NCBI RefSeq assembly: GCF_910596095.1
Contig: NC_056545.1
Span: 28,481,067 to 28,545,066, forward strand
Source: Thunnus maccoyii
Taxonomy: Eukaryota; Chordata; Actinopteri; Scombriformes; Scombridae
Direction of reading: 5' to 3'
DNA length: 64,000 nucleotides
The first letter of the stretch is position 1, and every line of letters begins with the position of its first letter. The position numbers and the translations under genes are program-made. Below, one piece after another: positions 25,773 through 39,463 of the stretch. Below the pieces are notes generated by a model that saw only the letters and a program-made list of their open reading frames with translations, had not been told where the DNA came from and ran no database searches.

Positions 25773-27687
25773 AGGATAATAGGATATAGACGCCCACCCA
25801 CATGTAAATCAGTCTATGTCCGACAGATGCTGGTAAAGTTCATGTCTATGTGTTGCCTACATGCAGTAAAAGCTGTCATTTGTAAATATCCATCTTGCTT
25901 TTTTGTGTTGTGGAATTCTGCACATCAACAGATTTTAAAGTTCCTTGTGATCCAGTTTTCCTTGTTTGTTTTTATGAATCTGTGTGTTTTGATTAAGGCA
26001 GACAGAAAAAACATTTTGGTAATTGAGATATGATGTTCATATGAGGAACCATTCATTAGTTTGAAGCAATATATAAAACTGATTTTTATGATTGTAAAAA
26101 TGTGGAAATGTCACATCTAGGGAAAGATGCCCCCTAGTGGCTCTTCAACCACAGTTTTATTTTTCTATATAGTCTGAAAATGAATAAAAGATACAAACAC
26201 CAAAATAAAAAAAAGAAAAAGAAATGTTGACAGAATTGAAAAATCATGGGTTATTTCTTTCCTTTTAAGGCCTAACCCCTCAGTAAAGTAGCCTATTTAA
26301 ATTAACATGGCCTTTAAGAAAGATGCTATTTTACTCAGTGTAAAATAGAAATAAAAATAAAATAAATATAAATATTAAATAAAAATAAATGTTCTAGATG
26401 ATATATGTAAATTATAAAATACCTAAAATCAAAATTACTGCAGTGGGTATCTTACCCCTGATAGTGAGAACCTCTTTCTCTTTTTTTTCTTTTTTTTTTT
26501 GTATTTGTTATAAGAACTACATTTAATACTCTTCCAACACATTACCCATTACCTCCTCCTAGGTGGGGCATCTCCCCCTATCATCCCCTCTATTTATCCA
26601 CCAGGGCCTATTTCAGTTTAGTCCATGTTAGATATAGTCAAAAATGCATTATAATGATCTTTTTCCCATCACTTTGCGCCTGCTGCACAGCAACGGTTTT
26701 TCTGCCTGAGGTCTTAGTAAATGTTGTACCACTTTGTAATAAGACATATCAGAGTATTTCAAGCCTTAAGTAGGAACATATTTTGGATTGCCAGGTTGTT
26801 AAAATATTCCCTTTGGTAGTAACGCAGTTATAAATGTTGGTAATCAATTAATTAATAATCAGGAGCATCTCACTTTCTAATAAACCATCAAGTCTGCAGT
26901 TTATAAATGTTAACAAATGGATTTTGGTCCAGATCATCTGCAGGCCTTTTCTAGAAATAAGTTTTCACAACCTGGAAACTCCAACGTTTTGCTTATTAAT
27001 GGCTGGTAACTGATCTATAAGGATTAGTAAATTATGTATTCAACGTTAATGAGGCCATTAGTAACAACACGCAAACTGTTTATAAAGGGTATCTTATAAA
27101 AAAGTGTTACTTAAGACATGAAGATGTACTGAATGAGAGCACAGGAGATTCCTTTACATAGGCCTGTCTTTATTTGTGATGATTGATGAGTTTTGTGTCA
27201 GTTAAGACAGGTTCATCCCCCACAGCAACATGTACTATCCACACAGTCCAGGAACCTCCGTTTATATTCAACAAAAGATACTGAAAAATACTCAGCGAGT
27301 GCATAGATAGTGTTTGCATACTGCAGGCTTAATTCATGCATGTTAGTGGTCAGAGATTTTCAAGCTCAGGTTTCACTGCTTGAAAGAAATAATGAAAAGG
27401 AAATCAGAAAATGTAATGTTTTATTATTTCACCAAATTAATGCACAGCTCCCAAAACACAACAAACCAAAATACAATTTCCTCTTCATTTTAAAGATAAC
27501 TCAAAAGCATTCTAAAAAAAATAACCTCATCAATCAGCATTAACAATTAGATACAAAAATAATTATTGCACACTTCATAACCAGTCTAATAATCAGTCTA
27601 AAAGCCGCTACGAGCCGGCTCTTAGGCTGTGACAAAAACAGGAGAATACAAACGGTTGTATGCAAAAAATCATATTTATCAATTATA

Positions 27688-27693
27688 TTTATT
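27688..27693 (-). terminator. nccrp1: Candidate poly(A) signal of nccrp1
   Basis: AATAAA on the minus strand about 420 bp downstream of the nccrp1 stop, in an A/T-rich context. It would give a 3' UTR of roughly 0.45 kb. Other A/T hexamers nearby make the assignment tentative. Confidence 0.4.
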
Positions 27694-28114
27694 TTTAAAG
27701 AAATTACAACAAAGTAGTAATCAAATGTGTAAAGTGGTCAATAGGTAGATCAGTAGTGTTGGTGTGTGAATGTGTGAATGTGTAATGTTGTAGGGTGTAA
27801 ACCAAAGAGAAATGCAACAAAAACCAAACAAAAGAAACATGTGGTGCCAGGGGGAGAGCCAGCGATGAAGTCAGAGAGTAAGGAATGGAATGGCTGATCC
27901 TAAGTGCCTTCTGGATGGACTGGCCAAGTGCACCCAGTTGCATTAATTGAATCTCCGCCTACCTGCACGTAAAGGGAGAAACAAGCACAGCAGCCCAAGG
28001 CAAGACACAAACCTAAGGGCCATGGCGAGCCAGAAGGCCGTCACAAAGCAAATATGTGTTGATCAGGTTGGTTAGACTGAGCGTGTTAGCGACAACTTTG
28101 CAGCAGGATTCAGC

Positions 28115-31100
28115 CTAGGAGCTGGTTTTGGTTGGTCTGACAATCACTGAGCTGCCAGTGAACAGCGTGGGGTAGAACTCCATCATGAACTGATTCTTCA
28201 GTCTGTGCAGGAAGTGAACATACCGCACCCCAGGTCCATAGCCAGAGAACACATGTGACACCTGCAGGCCAAAAGAGAGACATACAATGAAATTTGGATA
28301 TGGGCACTTTACAGGCAGATTACTTGTCAGGGGATTTCGTAACTCACTTCCTTCCATGTGTGTGAGTAAGTGCTGAGTTCCTCAGTGGGGTTGACAGTGT
28401 GCTCTGAGATCACCGTGGTTTTGTCTGCACCCAGTAACTTTACATGCAGCTGGTAGATGGAGTTGTGCAGCTGACTCTCCTCATACCTGATGAAATAACA
28501 TAAAAGTTTATACAAGAGAGATAGAGGGATCAAATATCAATATAGTTTTGAGATTCTCTCTATAATCTATAAGATGAGTTGACAGAATGATGGCATCACA
28601 TTCAATGCTGTTTTAATCTAAAAGCAGAACTAGAAAAAAGTGGGTAACCTTTTATTTGTTGATTTGTAATTTACTATTTATTTTCTAATAACTTCTAAGA
28701 ACTTTCCTGGATATGACTATGTACTTTTGTATTAATTTTAGGGGAAATATAGACAGTGTTCAACTGTTAGACTTATAATTGATTAAATTCTAGTTACTGT
28801 AAACAGTATTTTAGTCTGAGTTTAGCAGGTAGCTGAACAAGCAGAAGTGTGAAATTTTGTCTACAGACAAGCCTTCAATTCCAATTTCCTGTAATATCTT
28901 AACGATGACTGAAAATATATGTGGGTACCAATTTACAGAGATCTTTCAAGGTAACTACTTAGTAAAGTAGTAAGATTTTTTTGGCTTGTAAAATAAATCC
29001 TTACCAAAAAGCTGATGGATGCAGATCATTCACGAAATGAAGCCAACCCTAAGCCAACCCAAGTACAAACAATTTGTTTTTGGTAACCTTGAACAATGGC
29101 CAAATAAAGCGGTGCATGAAGGCTCATAAAAGTCCAACGCCCGGGTTTGAATTTTCAAACACACAAGTACAAACCAATATTTATACTGATTTGTGCCACA
29201 AAAGAAAGTTACATAAAGTTGTAATTATATCTATTCCCTCTAGCTTGTTGGGTTTATCTTACACCCGCAAACTCAACGTTTCTAGTCCTATTAGATTATA
29301 TATAGATTCACTGATGATACATTTGTCATCAAGTGATTTACCATCACATGATTTGTGAAAGGCAAGGGAGTTCCATTTTTCACAAGCAAATCCATTTTCT
29401 GAATATTATCTTCTAACACACAAGGTGAAAGCCAGACACCCACCCAGCAATTTACGATGCAAATCTACATGACACCTGTACAAATGCACAGACTGTGAAA
29501 CATGTACTGTACATGATGTCATCTACCTGTGTACCAACCAAACTGATAAGGCCACAGTGATAATGAGTAATCAAACAGTCTGTTATAAGGGCTGGAGGTG
29601 GGAGGTGGGTGGGGGTGCTCATTAACCCACCAGTCTTGGATGACTATTTCAGGCTGAAAATCATCCAGCAGCTCTTCCCACAGTCCCTCTTTCTTTAGGT
29701 CCACAAACTGCTCCATGGAAAACCAGCTGAGGATGAGAGAGAGGATACGAGTCAAATTTACCACGTGCACATTATTTGAAATAAACTGCGACCACTATGA
29801 CGCCAACCTGAGCCCACAGGAATTACACAAGCAGCTGTAGTCAACTGTGAAAACCCACACGTGAATTCAAATCACCATACACGTGTACGACAGTTTTTAC
29901 CTCACCTATTGTAAGTGGAGGTAGATGCTCAGTGGCAATCTTTGTTATAACCAGCTGTGTGGTTAACATCTGATCCCCAGTAACACCTACCTGTACTGAG
30001 GCAAATGACAGACCACAACACCTTCTGGGATGCCACTGGTGTCATAGGGAAGGACTTCCGTGCTCGTGATCCAGCCGGAGAAGTCACCTATGAATTAAGA
30101 GAAAGGTCCAGCTGATCACTTAAAAAAGCTTCATTCATTCTCTTTGTCTTCATTTGCTTCCAAACATGCTGATGCACTCCTGTCTCTCACCATCAGGTTC
30201 AAAACGTGGAGGTCCACGTGTGGGCACTTCGGGCAGGTCAGGTTCAGGTGGAGGAGTGTCTTTACTCAAGCCTGTGTAGGGAATAAGACAAAGGGACAGC
30301 TGTAAAATGTACCTCCCCAACTGAAGCCACTGTAAATATCACAAAGCCAAAGAATATGTCTTTCTGACAGGGTTGCTGGGTGTGTCTCTTTGTAAAAAAA
30401 CGACACATTTCAAGTATTACTTAGCAGCTCTCACATCTATCACCTGCATGTTGAAAAGCACATCAACCCCCAGTGTACTTGTGTTTAGCGTCATTTAAGA
30501 CGCCAGCGTTTCAACATTCCAGTTCTTTGGCTTTTCACAAAGGCAAACACAGAGGTCTCTTCAGTTTATAAATATGGCACTCATTCTCAAGTCCCTTAAA
30601 ACAACAGTCAGATGCCTGAATGAACACTGAAACAGGTTTTTCTTGCTGTAATCATCCCTCCTGTTCATACTGACCATTAGAAGATCCCTTCATAATGCAC
30701 CTAAAATGTAAGTGATGGAGTCCTCCTACTGTGCAAAAATGTATATTAAAAGTTTATTTGAAGCTAATATGAAGCTTCAGTCGTCCAAATGAGTCAAATC
30801 AAGTAGATATATTTCAATGTTACAGTCTTTTTAATGACAAAGTCCCTCTTTTTGTTACTATATTTCCACCACAGCTCAACAGGGAAACATTGTCTGAGGA
30901 AACACAAAGAGGGAATTGGATGCTAAAAAGACTGTAAATGTGGCAGATATCCACTTGATATGACCAACTCAGACTGCTGAAGCCTCATATAAGCTTCACA
31001 GAGACTTTTAAATGCATTTTTGCACAAAGACTGACACACTGTGGATTTTGGCTCCCATCACTTACATTGAAAGCACATTTAAAGAGGATCTTTTAATATC

Positions 31101-32553
31101 CAGTATGAACAGGAGGAATGATTACAGCGAGGAAAACCTCTTTCACTGTTCATACGGACACCTGACTATTTAAGACAGAATTGTGAACCTATCCTTCGAA
31201 GCCTTATGTCATCACATCTTAGGTCACTGTCTTCCAATGTCAGTTCTCATGGTAGACAATGTGATACCAAAGAAATATTTGCTACTAAAAAAACACATGG
31301 CTCTTTAACTTTCCAAATGCAATTTGTAGATGCCTCTAACACCACAAACACCTCCATTCTTTTCTGCTGAGGCCTCATTGATGGAGATCTCAGAACCTCG
31401 GCAAATAAAACCAAAACTATCTGCATGGCTCCACGCAACACAGAGCAAGAGGAAAAAATCATTTACTTGCTGAATTGGGTGAACTGACCCTTTAAACTCA
31501 ATTAAGTCGCCTTTTTAATTGAGTAATAGAACTATCATAACAAACTGATATTTGGCACATTTACAACAAATGATTCAAATTCATTATATATAAGGCTTTA
31601 TTAATACTTTGTACATTTATGACACTACTTGTTTCTATGGTTGCCACTGAGCCGATCCCTTTGTAAAAGGGTGTGTCGTACTTCTGAATATGCTGATGTC
31701 ACAAATAGATGGTTGGCTGATGTTCCCCTTTAATGTAGGTATCTGAACACTATGATTTACTTAATCAGATAAGGCTACATTAAGCCAATTATTAGTGTTT
31801 AGAGGCTACAGTGATAATATGGGTGCACACCACTAAAGACACCTCAGGATAAATGAGGAGCATCAAAACCAAACTAAGCTAAACAAACAGTACTGAATTC
31901 TGATAGGTGCTCCTCCTTGTAAGAAACTCAGAGGGACAATATGCAGTAAATCTCTCCAAACTATTAGTCATATATTGCCCAAAGGTGCTCATCGGTGTTA
32001 TGAGGAAGCATGTGTGTATTGGCTCATTTTGTAAAAATAAATATTACTCAAGACGAACAGCAGTGCAGCCCTCAGGATGAGTGAGTCATTTAAACTAAAT
32101 CAGTACAGAACAGGTTTGGATCAGTTTGTGATTACCACTGAATCAAACCCAAGTAAGATCTTTGAAACTTTGGAAACAGTTCTAATAACGTTTGAATAAT
32201 TAATTTACTGTAATAAGTAGGCTGCAATACTCAAACATCTGTCTCAGCACTGAACTCCACACCCCACTCTTCATCATTAAGATCCCCTCCCTCTGAATCT
32301 ACTGCACCCAGTACAAAGTCTGCTATGGATCAGTCCTGTGGATGAAAACTCTCTCTATAGCCGTACTAAGCAGTGAAATAGCTCGAGTCTTGTCTAATGA
32401 TGTTATGGTACCGTGAGGAGAAGGGTTCTTCAGGAGGTTTCTCCCCAGCGGCTTGGCTTCATACACGGACTTCCAGTCCAGGCTGTCGGGCATCGGTGCG
32501 CCCTGTAGACTCCACTCAGCCTCACATTTCTTCTTCCATTCAGCGGCAGACAT
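28115..32553 (-). CDS. nccrp1: Non-specific cytotoxic cell receptor protein 1 / FBXO50, complete, 6 exons
   Basis: Exons in transcript order: 32553-32412, 30271-30191, 30087-29991, 29726-29631, 28486-28348, 28261-28115. They sum to 702 nt, 233 aa plus stop, with phases matching at every junction. The N-terminus has [29 protein letters not shown] and then a proline/acidic linker (residues 48-75). The rest is the F-box-associated (FBA) fold: [59 protein letters not shown] and a terminal SSVIVRP strand. FBA domains of FBXO2/FBXO6 bind N-glycoproteins; NCCRP1 lacks the F-box, was described on fish cytotoxic cells, and in mammals is largely intracellular (family knowledge). The short length and absent F-box separate it from FBXO2/6/44. 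The start codon has A at -3; a TATA-like AATAAAAG lies about 50 bp upstream. Confidence 0.9.
30606..31167. mobile_element. Palindromic MITE in nccrp1 intron 1
   Basis: The left arm (AGTCAGATGCC, GCTGTAATCATCCCTCCTG, AATGTAAGTGATGG) is repeated in inverted order by the right arm, whose complement reads AGTCAGGTGTCC, GCTGTAATCATTCCTCCTG, AATGTAAGTGATGG. The arms exceed 100 bp around a central spacer. Non-coding. Confidence 0.78.
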
Positions 32554-32879
32554 GGTGCTGTGTATTATTGCACATATTCAACCAGGAAGTTTCGAGGCAC
32601 TTTTATTGTAGTCTGTAGTCTACGCCACACCTCATGTGTTGCAACGTAAGAGAGGCGATGCACGCTATTCCCTGGCCTCTTAAAGCCACAGTAGTTTGTT
32701 TCAAATGAGGACTATACAGGACAGAAGTGATGTCACTGTGGCCAGATGTTTGTGGTCTGGAGTATGAATAAAAGGCTATAAAACTGTTTGTAATACATGT
32801 TAGTTTTAACGGATTTACGAAACTGTATCGTAGCCTACAGATGGCATCATATCATGTTTGAATGTGCAAAAATGTTATA

Positions 32880-33160
32880 ATAAATCTCCCTGGTGGGTGG
32901 TGGTGTGTCTTCCTCAAGCTCGGGTCCTCTACCAGAGGCCTGGGAGTCTGAGGGTTCTGCGCAGTATCTTAGCTGTTCCTAGAACTGCGCTCCTCTGGAC
33001 AGACACCTCAGACGTACCTGGAATCTGCTGGAACCACTCTCCCAGTTTGTGGGTCACAGCCCTCAGTGCTCCAATTACTACTGGCACCACTGTCGCCCTA
33101 ACTCCCCACCTCTTTTCTAGCTCCTCTCTATTTTCCAATCTTCTCGTGTTCCTTCTTGAA
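32880..33160 (-). mobile_element. 3' end of a non-LTR retrotransposon (C-terminal pol fragment)
   Basis: The minus-strand translation reads REELEKRWGVRATVVPVVIG, then ALRAVTHKLGEWFQQIPGTS and SAVLGTAKILRRTLRLPGLW stop. I recognise this as the C-terminus of a polymerase found in many dispersed fish LINE copies; the clade is not certain. The copy is 5'-truncated and borders the TTA microsatellite. Confidence 0.65.
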
Positions 33161-33185
33161 TATATATATAGATATATAGATATAA

Positions 33186-33186
<1 letters not shown>

Positions 33187-33255
<69 letters not shown>

Positions 33256-33272
33256 TAATAATAATAATAATT
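33187..33272. repeat. (TTA)n microsatellite
   Basis: More than 20 near-perfect TTA/ATT units followed by a few AAT units. The first part can be read as a run of tyrosine codons, which is meaningless as protein. Confidence 0.95.
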
Positions 33273-35904
33273 TATTTTATACAATTTTATGTTATTATAA
33301 GATATTATTTCTTGTCTTTAAATTGAAGAGGGGTGTAAGAATAAAAGTGATTATGGAGGCCTGAAACTGATAAAAGGCAGTAAAGGTTTGTTAGACAACT
33401 CAACAATACAACTGAATACATCAGAAAATAATACTGGCAGACAAATAAACAAAATGGAGTGTAAAAATAAATATGAAGATTTATAATTTTCTCTTAACCT
33501 CCAGGTAGTTGGTTTAAAATTTTATTTTATTTATCTTTTGCTTGTTCAATTTATTTTTTCATAGAAAGAAAGTAAATGATAAGGTTTTTCTCTTTTTCTA
33601 CCTGATCGTTACAGGAGGGTATAAAGCTTGATATTTTGTTAGATAATCTTTGACTTGTCAGAAGACAATGATCTGTGAGAAAGATAATGATAGCAGGATA
33701 AAATGGTAAATGGAACAACAAAATCAATTTTTAAAAAAATGTTATTTTAAGACAGAATATTACTCTTTTAATAGCATAATTTAAATTTCAATCTAATTAA
33801 TCACTTTAAAGATTGCTTTTAATTTCAGCAAATAATCAACCTGTCTGTGGTTATTCCAGTTGCAGACTTCACCTCCTCATAACACGCCTTTGGGAAATAA
33901 ATCACTTGCATTCCATAGTTTTATCAGTGGCAGTCAGACTGTCTGTATAAGCTCTTAGTTTGTTTCTTCGGCACTTTGCCCCTATATGATCACTCCATGG
34001 TTACAGGACTATTGTTGAGACACTGCTGGACTGACCTTTGCACTCCTTACATGCCTGTATGTTTACTAGGCAGAGTACAATTTAAACTTACGGTGCACTG
34101 ATATGGAAATTGTATGAAAATGCGAGCTTTATTTCTTAAATATGAACGTGAATGCTTCCACATGAAACATTTGACACTTACAAACCCAAAATGCTTTGCT
34201 AATATTTATATTTAGAACATCAGCAGGCGAGCTGTGAACAATGCACAGGCCTTAAGAAGGTCTAACCCCCTCCATGATGTAGAGCACTAACAATGAAATG
34301 AATTCAGCAGGGTATCTCTGGCTGCCCCTGTTGAAATGATTCATGTGACATTATTCTGCTCACCACTATTCCTGGTGGGAAAGACTCTGTATACTCTTCT
34401 CTTCTCCTCCACAAGCCAGATACAGAACACCAGTGCTAGAACTGAGAGAGATTCAGTATTTTGCTTAGGCTGCTAACGCACAACTTGATGGAATCTGTTA
34501 CTACTACACAGGCTAGTTAAATTTAGCAGTGTAATCTGGCCATCCTACCCTTTAGTTTAGCATAGCAGTGGATTAGAATGATAAAGTTTTATTTGTGAAA
34601 TCTGCTCAACTAAACTTTTTATTCGTGCAATGGGGAGGAAAAACATGTTTCAATTCTTGCTTTTTAACTACATTGTGTAATCTAAATTCAGCCACAGACA
34701 CATGCGGATGGTGTTTGTTTTTTTTTCTCAGTCTCTGGCTCATTCCTCCAGCGTTGCTTTTTTGTCTGTAAAACCTGCAGTAAGAGATGTTAGGTATAAT
34801 GATATTTGTATTGTAAATAATTTGGGATTTTGGTTACAGTGTTATTGTGATACAACTTAAAGTTTGTATTTTTCCTGGTCTTAAAGGCAGCATTACATTT
34901 TTTCTTAAGATGTCAAGATGTGCAAAATATTGTTATTTTTTAAGGTTTAAATATCAAATGCCATGTGTTCAAATACACAATTGCAGTGCAAAATAAAAAG
35001 GTTAACTTCCTAACAATTTTGTTGTTCAGTGAACTCATTTCTTAAAGCTACTGCATTAAAAAAAAAGAAAAGAAAAAGCTAAAAACAAAGAAAATCTAAT
35101 TGGACCAACTTGACCAAAACTTGTGTTCATAATTATGGTAATTAAGTACATGATACTTAAAATTCCTTTTAAATATTGTGAAAAAACTACTTGAAACAAC
35201 TTAATTTTTTTGAGTAATCAACTTAAAAACTTGTGTTTATGCTGCCAATTATTAAGTAGTTTGTTGGTTCAATATAATTTTATCAGAAGTTGTCATAACT
35301 CAAAAAGCTTGATGCAAACTGTTGCATTTTTTTTTTTTTTTTTTTTGAGTTAAAACATTTGTTTTCAGAGTGCAGGATATATTTAATAAATCCTCTTTTT
35401 ATTGAAAATTCACATGAAAACATCCAATACTGTATAAAGACACACAAACTCTCAATATGGTCATCTTACAATTTTTCATATAACCTAATAAAATAACCTT
35501 ATAAAGCTAAACTCATGTGTATTGAGTTTTAGTCAAAGAATTAAATATTATGAATTAATTAAATATTAATGATAGGACTGACATGTTTTTCACTAAATAT
35601 AGTACCACCAGATTTGAGCAATGACCTGGGTCTACACAGGATATGTTCTGTTTTTCTTTTGCTACATATGATGCATGGTTAATACATCACCTGTCTGTTT
35701 ATTATGCACTGTACTGTAGATATGGAAAATCCTGGCTGGTATTCAGTGAATAATATTTTTCTTTCTGGATTGAAAAGATTATGGACAGCCTCTATCAGGC
35801 TGGTCTGACTGACTGTAAAAAACAAAACAAAAACAAAAACCTATTATTACTGACCCATTCTTGTTAGTCAGTGCTTTTCATGACACATATGTTTCTCTCA
35901 TACT

Positions 35905-36520
35905 TTTAGATGCAGTATCACTCCGCATTAAGATTCATTACTGGAGTTAGTTATGGGACACACTGTTGCCTACTATACCAAAAAAACTGGCCTGCCTGCT
36001 CTATCAGTGAGGAGGGATCAGCATTTGTTTTTATTTATTTTACAAAAAATCTCTCAGCCCTGCTTTCTTGGACTGTTGACAGCCATTGTACCCGCTCACA
36101 AACATGACTCACCCTGCAAGTACCACAAATTCATAGTTAGGAAGATCTGCTTTTTGTTACTGTGCTCCACATACTCGGAATATGCTTCAAAAAAACTTCA
36201 AGTTGACCTCATTAATACTGTTGAGTCAATTCCAAGGTTTAATTGCTAAACTTATGTTATAAATGTCATTGTTTTTAATTTTTTTAATTGTTCTTATTGT
36301 TCTTAAATATTTATTTGTCTCATTGTCAATTCCCACACTTTTACTTTTTAGCATTGTTAATTTTAACTTGTTTTTAATTGATATAGCCATTTATTCTTCT
36401 TTTATTGCTATTTGATTTTAGTTGTGTCTGCATTTATAGTTTGTCTGTACCCCGGCACCATTGAAAATTAGGGTTCTCCCTCAATACATTAACCTCAATG
36501 AGGTTTTAAATAAATAAAAT
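35905..36520 (+). mobile_element. 3' portion of a Rex1-like LINE
   Basis: Plus-strand frames, with a frame change, read ALRFITGVSYGTHCCLLY, then TGLPALSVRRDQH, then SPCKYHKFIVRKICFLLL. This resembles the region after the reverse transcriptase in L2/Rex1 elements. It is followed by an A/T-rich 3' tail whose end (CCTCAATGAGGTTTTAAATAAATAAA) resembles the 3' terminus of Rex1-type elements. Inactive. Confidence 0.7.
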
Positions 36521-37398
36521 GAATTAATATGTTGTTAGTGAGTAAAGCATGCCTGTGATCCACATTAGCTTGTGTTGGAAATGGGATGTCCTCATATGTG
36601 ACCGCATTCAGAGCAACTTCTAGTGCACTAAAGATGACAGTGAAGGGCAGGGGCACCACACACAGTAAATACTTTATAAATGTCTCCACCTTGTGGATTC
36701 TTTATGGATGTTCAACAGTAAACTCAATTTCATATGGCATTCATAGTGTACACGCTCAGGCATACATTGGTTTGAAGGACAGAACAGATTTAGTGCATTT
36801 TACAGAAGTACAACTAATAACTGCTGTATTTTCAGAGCTTTTGTTGCAGCAGTTTTGTAGAGACAAATGCAAAAATGCACTTTTGTACATAAACAATCTT
36901 GTAGATATTGCATTCACTCAAACAGCAACAACATACTGAGGCCATGCAATTATACTGCTAGCTGATTCATTAAAACACTGCACAGAGACATTTAACTATA
37001 AAACCGTAGAGGACACAATGTTTAAAACTTATAATTCAACATTAACTGTAATGTGTCAACAGCTGCCTCATCAAAGAAATGTCGGTAAGTTAGTTCTACC
37101 TTTTGAAAATTGCCAAACTAAATAAATACAATACCCAGCAACACAAAAGCACCGGAAAGAATATTTTTCTGTAGATATAAAAATGTATCTGCAGCAGCCA
37201 GTGGTAGGTAAACATCCACAGAATACTGAAATACGTTTTATAAAATAACTAAGCTACCATTTTAGTTTTATTTTCAATTCATTAAGTGTTATTGGCATGA
37301 AATTTTAGACGTATAATTACCAAAGCAGTGCACTTAATATAGATTGTGATGACACCTCCTATTAGTGTATGTTTATATTACCGTGTATATTTATGGCT

Positions 37399-37407
37399 CT
37401 GTGTGTG

Positions 37408-37441
<34 letters not shown>

Positions 37442-37442
37442 C
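37399..37442. repeat. (TG)n microsatellite
   Basis: TG dinucleotide run with one TTTG interruption. Confidence 0.95.
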
Positions 37443-38955
37443 GTGGAGTCATATTACATTGAGCTTGTTCTCACTCTAAGCAAAACATGGAAAGCTTTTA
37501 CACAGAAACCAGTAAAGATGGCTGCAGGCTGCACAATCAGACTCAGCAGGGAAGATACTAAATGTCTGCTGATGTCTATCAGTCATTGAGACATTGACCA
37601 CAGGACAGGACATGGGACATTTGTTGCATATCCTCTCTTGCCCTTTCATTTCCTGTCAGGTTTCTACTATCACTGCTGAACAAAGGCAGAAATACCAGAC
37701 AAAATACTCCAAAGAAAAACTCTAAAACATTATACATACTGTACATTTGCAGTTTTACTACACAAGACTACTCAGAATGTGACACAATATTTTCAGTGTT
37801 GTTCAGTAAGGTTTGTTGCTAAACTAATCTGGAAGCACCTTTGAAGACTCAGAGTGAATATAACCTGTGTCCATTTTCTGGGATGCTGTATTGTGGATTA
37901 GTTAGTCTGATCAGCCGGCTATTGAGCCTGTCATTATAATTAATATGAAAGACATAAAATCTAATAGAAAATACTCTAAACACTATAAAGGCAGATGGAT
38001 GTTGGAGGCCAGTTGAAAGCAGCAGATATAGCGTGAACTTGTGTTTTCTTATGTCATGGAGGCTAATTTATAGTTAGTTCAGCTGCTGATGACATAAGAA
38101 GGACCCAGAGCCAGGAAGGTTTATGATTGGCAGAGAGCCAGAGAAGCAACAGGGAGCAGCAGACACTGTGTCTGAAGAGTGAGCTGTACTATAGTAATCT
38201 GATTCCAATATGCATTCATATTAGAATACAAAGCAGTGGAGAATGTAATATATTTAAATTCAACATAAAGCTTTCAGCGTTTGTTCCATAGGCTGTACTT
38301 GAAAAGAAGAGCAGCATAAGATTATGTAACAGACATACAGTCATATGAGCTCAACTGCCAATTGTTCGACATGTGTTACTGCATAGACAGGTGTTTTTTT
38401 AAACATCATGTGCTGAAATCTTAAACTGTCTACAGTTGGACTTGGGCTCAGCAAGTGGTAGCAGAATCAATTTATACGTGTCCTGTGAGAACATTTCTTT
38501 ACGGCTCAGAGTCATTAAAGTACAGCTCGAAACAAGCATACAAAAATAATCATAATTTGTTGTTGTTCATTTGAAAAAAATGAGTTTTTAATTTTGTGAC
38601 TTGCTTGGGGGGAAAAAATGGACTGTTGGAAGAAACATTTCACTCACAGAAGTCTTCAGTGCAGTGAAGGAGACATGCTGGTTGTGATAACTTCCACACC
38701 TGGTCATGTCCATATAGGACCATTGACAACTGTCATCTACCCTTCAGCCCCTGTGCATTGTGGGTTTTTCATACTCACCACTGTGTGTTAGGGGTGAACC
38801 CTGGCTGCCTGATAATTCATAAGTTAATCCACTTAAGTGGGGGAGAAGTTGCACAAACAGTTTTGCTCTCACAGGAAAGATGATACAAATATTAGCTTTA
38901 CTCATGGCGGATGAAGAGGAATCCCCCACTAATAATATAACTCCTTTAACCCCAG

Positions 38956-39290
38956 TTAAAGGGGCATGCCATAGATTTTACACATAGAGGTCAGTTTACT
39001 TGTTATGGAGAGAATCATTCAGCCTGTGAAAACAGTTGTATAATGTCTCATGGGAGGAGTTTTGTCAAGTCTGAGAAAATAAGTAATGATGTCATCAGGG
39101 TTGTATTGAGTTGAGCTTGATACTTGAAATATTTGACAGCAAACTTGCATAACACACTGGGTAGTATGAAAGATGAGGGCAGTGAAGGTCTAATGAAAGA
39201 TGGTATTGAGGTTGCATTATGGGTAATCTGTCTCACAAGTCCCTCAAATTTATGGTAGTGCAATACTAAATTGCTGGAATACACCTTTAA
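38956..39290. mobile_element. TTAA-flanked MITE
   Basis: TTAAAGGGGCATGCCATAG at the left matches TTAAAGGTGTATTCCAGC read inward from the right, with TTAA at both borders. About 335 bp and non-coding. The two ends are about 70 percent alike, so it is an old copy. Confidence 0.55.
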
Positions 39291-39435
39291 GGGAATACAC
39301 CTTTTAGAAACCCTGATTATCACTTTAACCAAACCATCCGTTCACTGCAGAATCACTGAATTAGACAATAAATAAATCAGTGTGAAAACAACCTTGTGTA
39401 ACTCAAACTGGGGACAAACACATAAAGGTGACAAT

Positions 39436-39463
39436 ATATATATATATACATATATATATTTTT
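39436..39463. repeat. (TA)n microsatellite
   Basis: TATATA run with a single C interruption. Confidence 0.9.

Larger units (their letters stand above)
13365..27687. other. Intergenic/5' region between slc8a2 and nccrp1, no confident gene
   Basis: I find no exon set with recognisable protein homology on either strand over about 14 kb. The region holds simple repeats (TG near 20853-20874; poly-T 21378-21399; CA at 21603-21634, 22657-22681 and 23451-23482), the repeat copy at 22283-22570, the nested hAT elements at 25024-25772 and A/T-rich stretches. Because slc8a2 has a spliced 5' UTR, part of this region is probably its first intron. Segments of more balanced composition at about 15250-15560, 16380-16560 and 19735-19870 could be conserved non-coding elements, but that needs alignment. 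Confidence 0.5.

Noticed and set aside
32858-33364. 168-codon plus-strand frame containing a run of tyrosines
   Set aside because: It is antisense to a LINE fragment joined to a (TTA)n microsatellite; no biological protein is implied.
36586-36939. 117-codon plus-strand frame after the Rex1-like tail
   Set aside because: No recognisable motif, no splice or Kozak support, A/T-rich repeat-laden context; most likely chance.
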